A DNA stretch of 64,000 nt from Bacteroidota bacterium (GTDB taxonomy: Bacteria > Bacteroidota > Bacteroidia > 2-12-FULL-35-15): positions 372,001 through 436,000 of the forward strand of contig JAOQAE010000006.1 of the NCBI GenBank assembly GCA_025963725.1. Reading direction: 5' to 3'. A program made the position numbers and the translations under genes. The notes below the pieces were generated by a model that made no database searches, was not told where the DNA came from, and was given only the letters and a program-made list of their open reading frames with translations. The first letter of the stretch is position 1. Every line of letters starts with the position of its first letter. This document shows, one piece after another, positions 1 through 8,309 of this stretch.

Positions 1-1196
1 AAGGCGTTGGCATTGCCGATGAGATCAAAAAGATCGCGATCCCGATGTATGGCCGCTACATTCACCACAAGGACGGCTCCACCGCTTTTCAGCCATACGG
101 AAAGGATAACCAGGCGATCTATTCCGTTTCCCGCGCGGAGATCAACATGCGGCTGATGGACCTTGCGGAGCAGCAGGAAAATGTAAATATTCATTTCAAT
201 GAGCGCTGCACCAGCATCGACAGGCAAAAGCTGGAAGCGCATTTTGAAAACATGGAAACTCATAAAACAAGTGCAGTTCAAAGCGATCTCCTGTTTGGCT
301 CGGATGGGGCATTCGCAGCTTCGAGGCTCAACATGCAGCTGAGCAGCGACCGCTTCGAATACAACCAGCATTATATTTCCGCAGGATATAAGGAGCTGAT
401 CATTCCTCCCGGCCCGAACGGAGAGTTCATGATCGAGAAGAACGCGCTGCACATCTGGCCCCGCGGCAGCTTTATGATGATCGCATTGCCCAACACCGAC
501 GGCAATTTTACCTGCACGCTCTTTTTTCCTTTCGAAGGGGAAAAATCATTTGCAAGCATTAAAACCCGCGATGACGTTGAGAAATTCTTCAAGGAAGAGT
601 TTCCCGATGCGGTTCCTCTGATGCCGACATTGCTGGATGATTACATGAACAATCCAACTTCCTCGCTTGTTACCGTTAAATGCTTTCCATGGACATTCGA
701 CGAGAAGATCGCGCTGATCGGCGATGCCGCGCATGCTATTGTACCTTTTTACGGACAAGGCATGAACTGCGGCTTTGAGGATTGCGTGGTGCTGAATGAT
801 CTGATCGATAAATACCTCAGCCCGCCCCTCTCCCAAGGAGAGGGAGGAAAAAATGCATGGGCTAAAATATTGGATGAATATCAAACGTTAAGAAAGCCGG
901 ATGCCGATGCCATCGCCGACCTTGCCGTGATGAATTTTACGGAGATGCGCGACAAGACCGGCGATCCGAAGTTCCTGCTGCAGAAGAAGATCGAAGCGAA
1001 CTTCAGCAGCAAGCACCCGGATAAATGGATCCCGCTGTATTCGATGGTAACCTACAGTCCGCACATCCGCTACTCCACCGCCCTTAAAAACGGCATGAAG
1101 CAGGAGGAGATCATGCAGAAGGTAATGGCGATGCCTGACATCGACAAAAAATGGGACAGTGAGGAAGTTGAAAAGGAAATGCTAAAATACCTTTGA
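1..1196 (+). CDS. kmo: Kynurenine 3-monooxygenase, 5' end outside the window
   Basis: FAD-dependent hydroxylase that converts L-kynurenine to 3-hydroxykynurenine using NADPH and O2. The frame is open from base 3, upstream of the first ATG at 45, so the N-terminal Rossmann/FAD part lies outside the window and about 397 residues are visible. The FAD-binding signature GDAAHAIVPFYGQGMNCGFE follows residue 220 (counted from base 45), and the C-terminal part (RKPDADAIADLAVMNF, then a hydrophobic KMO-type tail) is intact. An LSPPLSQGEGG stretch at about residues 258-268 comes from a palindromic repeat inserted in frame at 815-850. The gene overlaps the next reading frame by 4 bases. The other kynurenine gene of the window (TDO) lies 21 kb away, so the pathway is not one operon. 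Confidence 0.93.
   Translation, partial: GVGIADEIKKIAIPMYGRYIHHKDGSTAFQPYGKDNQAIYSVSRAEINMRLMDLAEQQENVNIHFNERCTSIDRQKLEAHFENMETHKTSAVQSDLLFGSDGAFAASRLNMQLSSDRFEYNQHYISAGYKELIIPPGPNGEFMIEKNALHIWPRGSFMMIALPNTDGNFTCTLFFPFEGEKSFASIKTRDDVEKFFKEEFPDAVPLMPTLLDDYMNNPTSSLVTVKCFPWTFDEKIALIGDAAHAIVPFYGQGMNCGFEDCVVLNDLIDKYLSPPLSQGEGGKNAWAKILDEYQTLRKPDADAIADLAVMNFTEMRDKTGDPKFLLQKKIEANFSSKHPDKWIPLYSMVTYSPHIRYSTALKNGMKQEEIMQKVMAMPDIDKKWDSEEVEKEMLKYL
815..850. repeat. Palindromic CCCTCTCC/GGAGAGGG repeat inside kmo
   Basis: Hairpin with 8-bp arms at 826-833 and 837-844 around a 3-base loop. It is the first of six related copies in the window and is translated in frame as LSPPLSQGEGG in a surface-loop region of kmo, without breaking the frame. 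Confidence 0.75.
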
Positions 1197-1495
1197 TCTA
1201 TCATAAAAAATATTTGGTTGTAAAGCTGCTCATCGAGAACCTGGGCAAGTACGAGCTGATGGGCATTTACCGGCCGCAGGCATACTGTCAGGGCGCAAAA
1301 GGCTACAGCAGCGAATGCCAGATCGAGCTGTACAAAAAGCCCATCGAGCCCGGCAAATCGGAAGTGCTGAATGCGGTGCTTTTAAATCCTTTAGGCTTTG
1401 GCGACCATTTAAAACAAGGAAGTTTGTTAACTTTACGGAACGGATTGGATATTGAGGCGAAAGCGGTGGTGCTGGAAATAATCGGTTATAAGTAA
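1193..1495 (+). CDS. Small hypothetical protein following kmo
   Basis: About 100 residues, starting at a TTG that overlaps the kmo stop. A slightly later start is possible, for example the TTG near 1214. No signal peptide, no membrane segment and no Cys pattern. The sequence is beta-rich with GFGDHLKQGSLLTLRNG and a final VVLEII, faintly recalling a translation-factor-type beta-barrel, but too weakly to name it. Tight coupling to kmo suggests co-transcription. Function unknown. Confidence 0.6.
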   Translation: MIYHKKYLVVKLLIENLGKYELMGIYRPQAYCQGAKGYSSECQIELYKKPIEPGKSEVLNAVLLNPLGFGDHLKQGSLLTLRNGLDIEAKAVVLEIIGYK

Positions 1496-1539
1496 ACGAA
1501 GCCTTGCCAATCTTACAAAAAACAATCTGTGCTGATCCT

Positions 1540-3363
1540 GTGATTAAACTGAAAAACATATTCCTGATCCTTGCATTTGTATCCGTACATCTGCACATTG
1601 CCGCGCAGGTAAGCACGGACGAGCAGCTGGCGCAGCAGTTCTACCAGAACAAGGAGTTTGACAAAGCGCTGGATTACTACGAAAAGCTGTACAACAAAAA
1701 ATCGCCCGACCAGTTCTATTCGCCTTACCTGAATTGCCTGCTGGAAACAAAGGATTTCAAAAAAGCGGAGAAGATCGTAAAGAAGCAAATAAAGAATCAC
1801 CCCGAAAGCCTCAATTTTAACGTCGACCTGGGAATGGTGTACCTCCGCTCCGAAGAGCCGGATAAAGCCAGGAAGGAATGGGAGAACGCGATCAAACAGG
1901 TAAAAACGGATGACCAGGTATTCCCGCTGGCGAATGCATTCATCGCTCTCCGCGAATACACGTATGCCGTCGACACCTATTTAAAAGGAAGAAAAATTTC
2001 ACAGACCAGCTATCCCTTCAGCTTTGAGCTTGCCGATGTGTACCGCACACAGGGCAACAAGCAGGCGATGATCAATGAGTACCTCGATGTGCTTGAAACG
2101 AGCGATTCGTATATCCAGAGCGTGCAAAACGCGCTGCAGACCAGCTTTGGAAACGAGGCCGACAGCAAGCAGAACGAGCTATTGAAAAGCGAATTGTTAA
2201 AGCGCATCGCAAAAAGCCCCGACAAAACCATCCTTTCCGAATTCCTCATCTGGATGGAGATCCAGCTGAAAGATTTTGAAGGCGCATTTGTTCAGGCGAA
2301 AGCCCTCGACAAGCGGAAAAAAGAAGAAGGCACCCGCGTAATGGGGCTTGCGCAATTGTTTGCGCAGAACGAAAGCTACGACCTTGCGATCAGGGCTTAC
2401 CAGTATGTGATCGCGAAAGGGAAAGACACGTACTACTACACCAATGCCCGCATGGAGCTGCTGAATGTTTCCTACCAGAAAGTGGTTTCCAAAGGGAATT
2501 ATACGGCAGCCGACCTTACTGAGCTTGAGAAAAATTTCAACATCACCATCGCGGAGCTGGGCAAATCGGCAGCCACCGCACCTTTGCTGAAGAACTTTGC
2601 GCACCTGCAGGCATTTTTCCTGAACAAGCCGAACGATGCGATCGCGCTGCTTGAAGAAACAATCGCATTGCCGCAGCTTTCAGCCATTATGCAGGCGGAA
2701 TGCAAGCTGGAGCTGGCAGACATCCTGCTGATGACAGGCGATGTATGGGAAGCTTCCCTCCGCTATTCGCAGGTAGAAAAATCATTTAAGTACGATGCCA
2801 TCGGGCAGGAAGCAAAGTTCAGGGTGGCAAGGATCTCGTATTACACGGGCGATTTCAAATGGGCGCAGGCACAGCTCGATGTACTGAAGGGCGCAACCTC
2901 CAAGCTCATTGCGAACGATGCACTCAACCTGTCGCTCACGATCAGCGATGCGCTGGCGATCGACACGAACGAAGCGCCGCTGCTCATTTTTGCAAGGGCC
3001 GAGCTGCTTGCGTTCCAGAACAAGGATGAGCTGGCAAAGCTCACGCTCGATTCCATCAATAAGCTGTACCCGAACCATGCCCTGGCCGACGACATTCTTT
3101 ACAAGAAAGCGCAGCTGGAGCTGAAGCACGGAAATTATACCGCGGCTGCAGCGTACTACGATACCATCGCGAAAGCATACAGCGAAGACATACTTGCGGA
3201 TGATGCCCTGTTCAAGCTCGCCGACCTTAACGAGAACCAGTTCAAAAATCCCGACAAGGCGAAAGAGCTTTACCAGGAGCTGCTCGAGAAATATCCCGGC
3301 AGCCTGTACGTGGTGGAAGCACGCAAGCGCTTCCGCAAGCTGAGAGGAGACATGGTCAATTAA
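1540..3363 (+). CDS. Secreted tetratricopeptide-repeat protein
   Basis: About 607 residues when started at GTG 1540, which places a clean signal peptide (MIKLKNIFLILAFVSVHLH, cut after IAAQ) at the N-terminus; the frame also stays open back to TTG 1504. The rest is helical and built of TPR-like units throughout (DKALDYYEKLY, PDKARKEWENAI, DLAIRAYQYVI, NPDKAKELYQELL), ending in a YbgF/BamD-like repeat. It probably acts in the periplasm or at the outer membrane as a protein-interaction scaffold; the partner is unknown. The downstream lipoprotein starts 2 bases after its stop, so the two are likely co-translated. Confidence 0.85.
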   Translation: MIKLKNIFLILAFVSVHLHIAAQVSTDEQLAQQFYQNKEFDKALDYYEKLYNKKSPDQFYSPYLNCLLETKDFKKAEKIVKKQIKNHPESLNFNVDLGMVYLRSEEPDKARKEWENAIKQVKTDDQVFPLANAFIALREYTYAVDTYLKGRKISQTSYPFSFELADVYRTQGNKQAMINEYLDVLETSDSYIQSVQNALQTSFGNEADSKQNELLKSELLKRIAKSPDKTILSEFLIWMEIQLKDFEGAFVQAKALDKRKKEEGTRVMGLAQLFAQNESYDLAIRAYQYVIAKGKDTYYYTNARMELLNVSYQKVVSKGNYTAADLTELEKNFNITIAELGKSAATAPLLKNFAHLQAFFLNKPNDAIALLEETIALPQLSAIMQAECKLELADILLMTGDVWEASLRYSQVEKSFKYDAIGQEAKFRVARISYYTGDFKWAQAQLDVLKGATSKLIANDALNLSLTISDALAIDTNEAPLLIFARAELLAFQNKDELAKLTLDSINKLYPNHALADDILYKKAQLELKHGNYTAAAAYYDTIAKAYSEDILADDALFKLADLNENQFKNPDKAKELYQELLEKYPGSLYVVEARKRFRKLRGDMVN

Positions 3364-3364
3364 C

Positions 3365-3829
3365 ATGAACAGGCTCCTATCCATATTATTCTTACTTGCA
3401 GTGCTTGCCGCCGCCTGCTCCTCGCCTTCCGTGGAAGAGAAGAAAGCAAAGCTCACAAGCGTTTCCACCGGCCCGGGTGATACGTTAAAGCTCTACGGCC
3501 CTGCGCTGCTTTTCATGTGGCCCGACAGCCTGCAGGCAGAGCAAATGAAAAGCAAAGACTCCGACGCATTTTATATTGCCGCCGATGATTACAGCTTTTA
3601 CAATTCGCAGCTGATGGACATTGCGGATTCCCTCAAAATAAAGAACTACAGCACCAGCGCGAAGTATCTTGATTTTACGCTCGCGAACGAAAAGCACCTG
3701 CTGGTTGACCGCTCCGCAAATGAGGACCTCTGGTGGGGACTGTACCTCTACAATGGCGCGGATACGCCGCGGCTGCAAAGCACCGTCGATATCGACGCAA
3801 ACTATTTAAATACCTTTTTCAGGAAATGA
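3365..3829 (+). CDS. Small lipoprotein of unknown function
   Basis: 154 residues. The N-terminus MNRLLSILFLLAVLAAACSS has a classical lipobox (LAAAC, Cys18), so it is lipid-anchored in the cell envelope. The mature part has no motif I recognise; it is acidic and rich in aromatic residues near the end (WWGLYLYNG). It sits between a secreted TPR protein and a DUF4286 gene with a 4-base ATGA overlap downstream, indicating one operon. Confidence 0.8.
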   Translation: MNRLLSILFLLAVLAAACSSPSVEEKKAKLTSVSTGPGDTLKLYGPALLFMWPDSLQAEQMKSKDSDAFYIAADDYSFYNSQLMDIADSLKIKNYSTSAKYLDFTLANEKHLLVDRSANEDLWWGLYLYNGADTPRLQSTVDIDANYLNTFFRK

Positions 3830-4125
3830 TCATCTACAATGTAACAGTGAACATCGAGAACGATGTGCGTGAAGAATGGCTGAACTGGATGAAAACAGTT
3901 CACATCCCCGATGTAATGGCCACGGGATATTTTATCGAGAATAAGATCTGCAAAGTGCTGGTGGATGAAGAGCAGGGCACTACCTACTCGATCCAGTACA
4001 CTGCAGCAAGCATGAAAGAGCTGGAGGACTACCAGCGCCTTCATTCACCACGGCTGCAAAAAGAGCACAACGACCGTTATGCCAGTAAATCCGTGGCCTT
4101 CCGCACACTCCTGGAAGTAGTTTAA
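3826..4125 (+). CDS. DUF4286 family protein
   Basis: 99 residues from the ATG at 3826, which overlaps the previous stop as ATGA; the longer upstream frame is not needed. MIIYNVTVNIENDVREEWLN with a later KVLVDEEQGTTYSIQY is the pattern of the DUF4286 family, a small ferredoxin-like-fold protein common in Bacteroidota and often found next to rsmA, as here. Cytoplasmic; its role is unknown. It ends 29 bases before rsmA. Confidence 0.85.
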   Translation: MIIYNVTVNIENDVREEWLNWMKTVHIPDVMATGYFIENKICKVLVDEEQGTTYSIQYTAASMKELEDYQRLHSPRLQKEHNDRYASKSVAFRTLLEVV

Positions 4126-4154
4126 TTAAATCACAATACATTACTAAAAATACG

Positions 4155-4934
4155 ATGGGCGATTTTGTAAGGGCAAAGAAAAAATTAGGGCAGCACTTTT
4201 TGAAGAACGAGGACATTGCTCAAAAGATCGTGGAGAGCCTGTCGCGCACCTCCGAATACGCGCATGTGCTGGAAGTGGGCCCGGGAATGGGCGTGCTTAC
4301 CAAATACCTCATTGCACATACCAATTACGAAACGCATGTGATCGATATCGACAAGGAATCGATCGGCTATTTAAAAGTAAATTTCCCTTCGCTGGAGAAG
4401 AACATCATCGAAGGCGATTTCCTCGAGCTCGACCTTGAAAAGCTTTTCCCCGGCCCCTTTGCGGTGATCGGTAATTTCCCTTACAATATCTCCACCGAAA
4501 TTTTATTCAAGGTGATGGACCACAAGGACCAGGTGCCCGAAGTGGTGGGCATGTTCCAGAAAGAAGTGGCAGAGCGCATTGCAGCGAAACCAAGGAACAA
4601 GACGTACGGCATCACCAGCGTTCTGCTGCAGGCATTTTATGATATCGATTACCTGTTCACAGTGGGAGAAAATGAATTCATTCCGCCGCCGCGCGTGAAG
4701 TCGGCAGTGATCCGGCTACGCCGAAACGCCGTTGCGAAGCTGGATTGCGATGAGAAGCTTTTTAAGCAGCTCGTTAAAGCGGGCTTTAACCAACGAAGAA
4801 AAACGCTTCGTAATTCCATCCGCGCCTTTAAATTAAAGCCCGAATTCCTCGACCACAAATACCTCACACAACGCGCGGAAGAGCTATCCGTTGCCGATTT
4901 TGTGGCGCTCACCAACATGGTGGAAACAGCCTGA
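4155..4934 (+). CDS. rsmA: 16S rRNA (adenine1518-N6/adenine1519-N6)-dimethyltransferase
   Basis: 259 residues, full length for KsgA/RsmA. Dimethylates two adjacent adenines in the 3' hairpin of 16S rRNA, a late small-subunit maturation step. Visible motifs: KKKLGQHFLKNEDIAQKI at the N-terminus, the SAM-binding LEVGPGMGVLTKYL (about 38-51), the catalytic NFPYNIS (about 113-119), and the C-terminal RRKTLRNS. It closes a run of co-directional genes; a perfect 16-bp palindrome follows at 4967. Confidence 0.97.
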   Translation: MGDFVRAKKKLGQHFLKNEDIAQKIVESLSRTSEYAHVLEVGPGMGVLTKYLIAHTNYETHVIDIDKESIGYLKVNFPSLEKNIIEGDFLELDLEKLFPGPFAVIGNFPYNISTEILFKVMDHKDQVPEVVGMFQKEVAERIAAKPRNKTYGITSVLLQAFYDIDYLFTVGENEFIPPPRVKSAVIRLRRNAVAKLDCDEKLFKQLVKAGFNQRRKTLRNSIRAFKLKPEFLDHKYLTQRAEELSVADFVALTNMVETA

Positions 4935-4966
4935 ACAGATCCCGAAATTCCTTCCTGATGAATATT

Positions 4967-4982
4967 GCGGTTAATTAACCGC
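4967..4982. promoter_or_regulatory. Perfect 16-bp palindrome downstream of rsmA
   Basis: GCGGTTAATTAACCGC reads the same on both strands. It sits 33 bases after the rsmA stop and about 90 bases before the promoter of the LipL32-like gene. No T-tract follows, so it is not a clear terminator; a dimeric-regulator site is an alternative. Confidence 0.4.
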
Positions 4983-5052
4983 TGCATTCCAAACGAATAA
5001 TAACCCGGCACCCCCGTATGGTAACCCAAACCCCTCGCTTGCCGGAATCGGC

Positions 5053-5082
5053 TTTCGTGTGATGCATTCGTTTATACATTTG
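5053..5082 (+). promoter_or_regulatory. Bacteroidota-type promoter of the LipL32-like gene
   Basis: TTTC at 5053-5056 and TACATTTG at 5075-5082, 18 bases apart, fit the TTTG / TAnnTTTG consensus. The predicted start of transcription lies about 30 bases before the ATG at 5121. Confidence 0.6.
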
Positions 5083-5120
5083 ACTGCAACTAACAGAACA
5101 TCTAACTTAAAAACAGTCAA

Positions 5121-5819
5121 ATGAAAAAAACGATCGCATTGCTTGGAATGCTTGCCATTACAGCAGCTTCCACCATCACAGCACAGAAGCTCGACAAGTT
5201 CGGGGCCGACCTTGCAAAGAAATCCGTTATGGGAAAAGACATACGCATACCTTATACCGACCTGCTCACTTACTACGGCTACATTAAGCCCGGCGGGAAG
5301 CCCGACGAAGAGCGCGATGGTAAAAAATACTATTACATCTATATCTGGATCCCTGCCGCTGCACCTGAAGTAGGCGTGCGCATGGCATCCCCGGTGGATA
5401 AGATGACGCCGGAGAAAACAGATATCGTATCGCCGGATTATGCTGCAAACGCTTCCGACAAAACAAATTATTTCGATACGTGGATCTCCCTTGAAAGGGC
5501 GGAAGGCATTACCAGCGCTGCAGACCTTGGAAAAGGAAAAACGGCAAGCTGGAACATGTATGACCAGAATGACGATTCATCTGAGATGCCGGCGCAGCCA
5601 TCGGGCAGCAAATACAATTCACTGATGCGCATCACCAGCGAAGTGAGCAATCCTAAAAAAGCGCTTGTGGCCGGCTTATACCGCATCGGCTTCACCACCT
5701 ATAAAACAGGTGAAGTGCAGGGAAGCTTCGTTGCACAGGTTGGGGCACCGGTTAAACTGCCGGGAGTTAAGATCGCTCAAACAATTGATGAGCTGATGAA
5801 GCTTGTTGCTGCGCAGTAA
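5121..5819 (+). CDS. LipL32-like secreted surface protein
   Basis: 232 residues with a signal peptide (MKKTIALLGMLAITAASTIT, cut near AQ-K). From memory of the Leptospira major lipoprotein LipL32, matching blocks occur in the same order: YYGYIKPG (51-58), YIYIWIPA (72-79), GVRM-SP (85-91), FDTWI-ER (118-126), an acidic stretch DQNDDSSE (148-155) where LipL32 has its calcium-binding Asp cluster, KYNSLMRI (164-171), GLYRIGFTTYKTGEV (185-199) and GSFVAQVG (201-208). Unlike LipL32 there is no lipobox Cys, so the product should be soluble or loosely attached after secretion. It has its own promoter and terminator and is therefore monocistronic. The family call is strong; the role here is unknown. 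Confidence 0.88.
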   Translation: MKKTIALLGMLAITAASTITAQKLDKFGADLAKKSVMGKDIRIPYTDLLTYYGYIKPGGKPDEERDGKKYYYIYIWIPAAAPEVGVRMASPVDKMTPEKTDIVSPDYAANASDKTNYFDTWISLERAEGITSAADLGKGKTASWNMYDQNDDSSEMPAQPSGSKYNSLMRITSEVSNPKKALVAGLYRIGFTTYKTGEVQGSFVAQVGAPVKLPGVKIAQTIDELMKLVAAQ

Positions 5820-5833
5820 GCAGGACTAATGAA

Positions 5834-5869
5834 GAACCACTTTCCGCTGGCGCGGGAGGTGGTTTTTTT
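5834..5869 (+). terminator. Rho-independent terminator of the LipL32-like gene
   Basis: AACCAC (5835-5840) pairs with GTGGTT (5859-5864); an inner CCGC/GCGG pair extends the hairpin, and the T-run follows to 5869. It lies 15 bases after the stop. Confidence 0.85.
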
Positions 5870-5927
5870 ATGAATGGATGACCCGATTAAATTTCTTCCC
5901 GATTCGCTCCCCATTTAGGATAAACCG

Positions 5928-5935
5928 TACCTTTG
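5928..5935 (+). promoter_or_regulatory. -7 element upstream of mgtE
   Basis: TACCTTTG matches TAnnTTTG 31 bases before the GTG start. The upstream -33 element is weak (TTCG at 5903-5906). Confidence 0.4.
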
Positions 5936-5965
5936 CCCCCGGAAACACGTAAATAAGGCAAACAG

Positions 5966-7360
5966 GTGCAATTTGAATTAACAGACGAATTTTTAACAAG
6001 GCTGCAGGATGCGATCGACATCAATGATACTGCCTTTGTGGAAACGCAGCTGAGAGAGCTGTACCCGCCTGATATTGCCGAAATTTTCAATGAGCTTTCC
6101 ATTGAGCAGGTAAAATTCCTTTACAACTATCTTGATGAGCAGATCGCCGCCGATGTGCTGGTGGAGCTGGAAGAAGATGTGCGTGAAGAGATCCTCTCCT
6201 CGCTTACTCCCAAAGAGATCGCGGAGCAGCTGATCGACAACATGGATTCGGATGATGCCGCCGATGTGATCGCGGAATTACCGGATGATGTGCAGGACGA
6301 AGTGTTGTCGCACATGGAAGACAGCGAGCAGGCGAGCGACATCGTGGAGCTTTTAAATTACGATGAGAACACCGCCGGCGGCTTGATGGCTACCGAGCTT
6401 GTGCGCGTGCACGTGAACAGCAACTCGATCGAGTGCGTACGTGAGATCCGTGAACAGGCCGATGAAGTGGAGAATATTTACGCCATTTACGTAGTAGATG
6501 ATAACGAACGCCTGGTTGGATTGCTTTCGCTGAAAAAGCTGGTGATCTCCCCGACCCGCTCGAGGATCTCTGACATTTACGACCCAAAGGTTATTTCAGT
6601 AAAAACAAATACGGATACCGAAGAGGTGGCCAACATCATGGACAAGTACAACCTCGTTGTGCTGCCTGTTGTGGATGCCCTCGGAAGGCTTGTCGGGCGC
6701 ATTACCGTGGATGACGTTGCAGATGTGCGCAGGGAAGAGGAAACAGAGGATGTGCAGAAGATGGGTGCGATGGAAGCCCTTGAAGAGCCTTATATGAGCA
6801 CTCCGTTCGGACAAATGATCAAGAAAAGGGTAGGCTGGCTCATCATTCTTTTCCTGGGTGAAACACTTACCGCCACTGCAATGAGCTTTTTTGAGGGCCA
6901 GATCGCAAAGGCTGTGATCCTTGCCCTGTTCATCCCGCTGATCATCTCCAGCGGCGGCAACAGCGGATCCCAGGCTTCCACGCTGATCATCCGCGCGCTT
7001 GCGCTGAGCGAGATCACCGTGCGCGACTGGTGGAAGATCGTTAAAAAGGAATTCGCCACCGGCCTTGTGATCGGCCTGATCCTTGGCGTGATCGGCTTTG
7101 CGAGGGTCGCGCTCTGGTCATACTTCATCAACAGCTATGGCCCGCACTGGCACATGATCGCATTGACCGTTGGCTGCGCGCTGGTTGGCGTAGTAATGTG
7201 GGGAACCCTGATGGGCTCGCTCCTGCCCCTCGCACTAAAGCGTGTAGGCCTCGATCCCGCTGTATCATCCGCACCCTTTGTAGCAACACTTGTTGATGTT
7301 ACCGGGCTGATCATTTATTTTACTCTCTCTATCATATTCCTCAGAGGAACACTCTTATAA
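5966..7360 (+). CDS. mgtE: Magnesium transporter MgtE
   Basis: 464 residues, typical MgtE length. It forms a dimeric Mg2+ channel in the inner membrane. Order: acidic helical N domain (1-130, with ELPDDVQDEVLSHM and the NYDENTAGGLM motif at about 132-142), two CBS domains (about 140-255), then five membrane helices (about 290-464) containing the conserved pore stretch PLIISSGGNSGSQASTL. GTG at 5966 is chosen because the preceding region carries a promoter and no better start. The dehydrogenase downstream starts 2 bases after the stop. Confidence 0.95.
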   Translation: MQFELTDEFLTRLQDAIDINDTAFVETQLRELYPPDIAEIFNELSIEQVKFLYNYLDEQIAADVLVELEEDVREEILSSLTPKEIAEQLIDNMDSDDAADVIAELPDDVQDEVLSHMEDSEQASDIVELLNYDENTAGGLMATELVRVHVNSNSIECVREIREQADEVENIYAIYVVDDNERLVGLLSLKKLVISPTRSRISDIYDPKVISVKTNTDTEEVANIMDKYNLVVLPVVDALGRLVGRITVDDVADVRREEETEDVQKMGAMEALEEPYMSTPFGQMIKKRVGWLIILFLGETLTATAMSFFEGQIAKAVILALFIPLIISSGGNSGSQASTLIIRALALSEITVRDWWKIVKKEFATGLVIGLILGVIGFARVALWSYFINSYGPHWHMIALTVGCALVGVVMWGTLMGSLLPLALKRVGLDPAVSSAPFVATLVDVTGLIIYFTLSIIFLRGTLL

Positions 7361-7361
7361 A

Positions 7362-8294
7362 ATGAAGATCCTTTTCATTGATTCGAATCACGCCCTGTTG
7401 CATGAAACACTGCAGAAGGCCGGGCATACCTGCGATCTCCATTACACATGGACAAAGGAAGAGATCATCGCTAACATTCACCTGTACGACGGGATCGTGA
7501 TCCGCAGCAAAATGAAGATCACGAAGGAGATCATTGATAAGGCAAGCCGGCTAAAGTTCATCGCACGCGCCGGCGCAGGCATGGAGAACATTGATGTGGA
7601 ATATGCCGAAAGCAAAGGGATCAAATGCATCCACGCCCCAGAAGGCAACCGCGATGCCGTTGCGGAGCATGCCATCGGGATGCTGCTTGCGCTGTTCAAC
7701 AACATCTGCCGTGCCAACCGCGAAGTGCGTGAAGGCAAATGGATCCGTGAAGGCAACAGGGGAATTGAGCTGATGGGAAAAACAGTGGGGATCATCGGCT
7801 ATGGCAACATGGGAAGCGCTTTTGCAGAACGCCTGAAAGGATTTGGCGTGAAGGTGCTTGTATACGATAAATACAAAAAAGGATTCGGAAATGAACAGGT
7901 GCAGGAAGCATCCATGGAGGAGATCTTTGCTGAAGCGGATGTCCTGAGCCTTCATACACCGCTGACGGATGAAACGCATTATCTCATTAACGACGCCTTC
8001 ATCGGAAATTTCAAAAAGAACATCTACATCATCAACACGGCACGCGGCAAATGCCTGGATACGGCAGGGCTTGTAAAGAACCTGCAGTCAGGCAAGGTTG
8101 CCGGCGCCTGCCTCGATGTGCTTGAATACGAAATGGTATCTTTTGAGAACCTGGAGATACAATCATTACCGGAAGCTTTCAGAGAGCTGATCAAAAGCGA
8201 CAGGGTGATCCTGTCTTCGCACATTGCAGGCTGGACGCAGGAGAGCAATGAAAAGATAGCGGGAATTCTTGCAGAAAAAATCGTACATTTATAA
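7362..8294 (+). CDS. D-2-hydroxyacid dehydrogenase, phosphoglycerate-dehydrogenase-like
   Basis: 310 residues. NAD-dependent oxidoreductase of the 2-hydroxyacid family. Visible: the Rossmann motif GYGNMGSAFAERLKGFG (about 146-162), a basic or acidic dinucleotide-selecting VYDK next to it, the substrate Arg in INTARGK (about 225), and the catalytic SSHIAGWTQES near the C-terminus (about 287). It lacks the C-terminal ACT domain of long SerA enzymes, so 3-phosphoglycerate, glyoxylate/hydroxypyruvate or another 2-oxoacid are all possible substrates. Co-transcribed with mgtE (2-base gap). Confidence 0.88.
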   Translation: MKILFIDSNHALLHETLQKAGHTCDLHYTWTKEEIIANIHLYDGIVIRSKMKITKEIIDKASRLKFIARAGAGMENIDVEYAESKGIKCIHAPEGNRDAVAEHAIGMLLALFNNICRANREVREGKWIREGNRGIELMGKTVGIIGYGNMGSAFAERLKGFGVKVLVYDKYKKGFGNEQVQEASMEEIFAEADVLSLHTPLTDETHYLINDAFIGNFKKNIYIINTARGKCLDTAGLVKNLQSGKVAGACLDVLEYEMVSFENLEIQSLPEAFRELIKSDRVILSSHIAGWTQESNEKIAGILAEKIVHL

Positions 8295-8309
8295 AACTGC
8301 GACTTTCCA

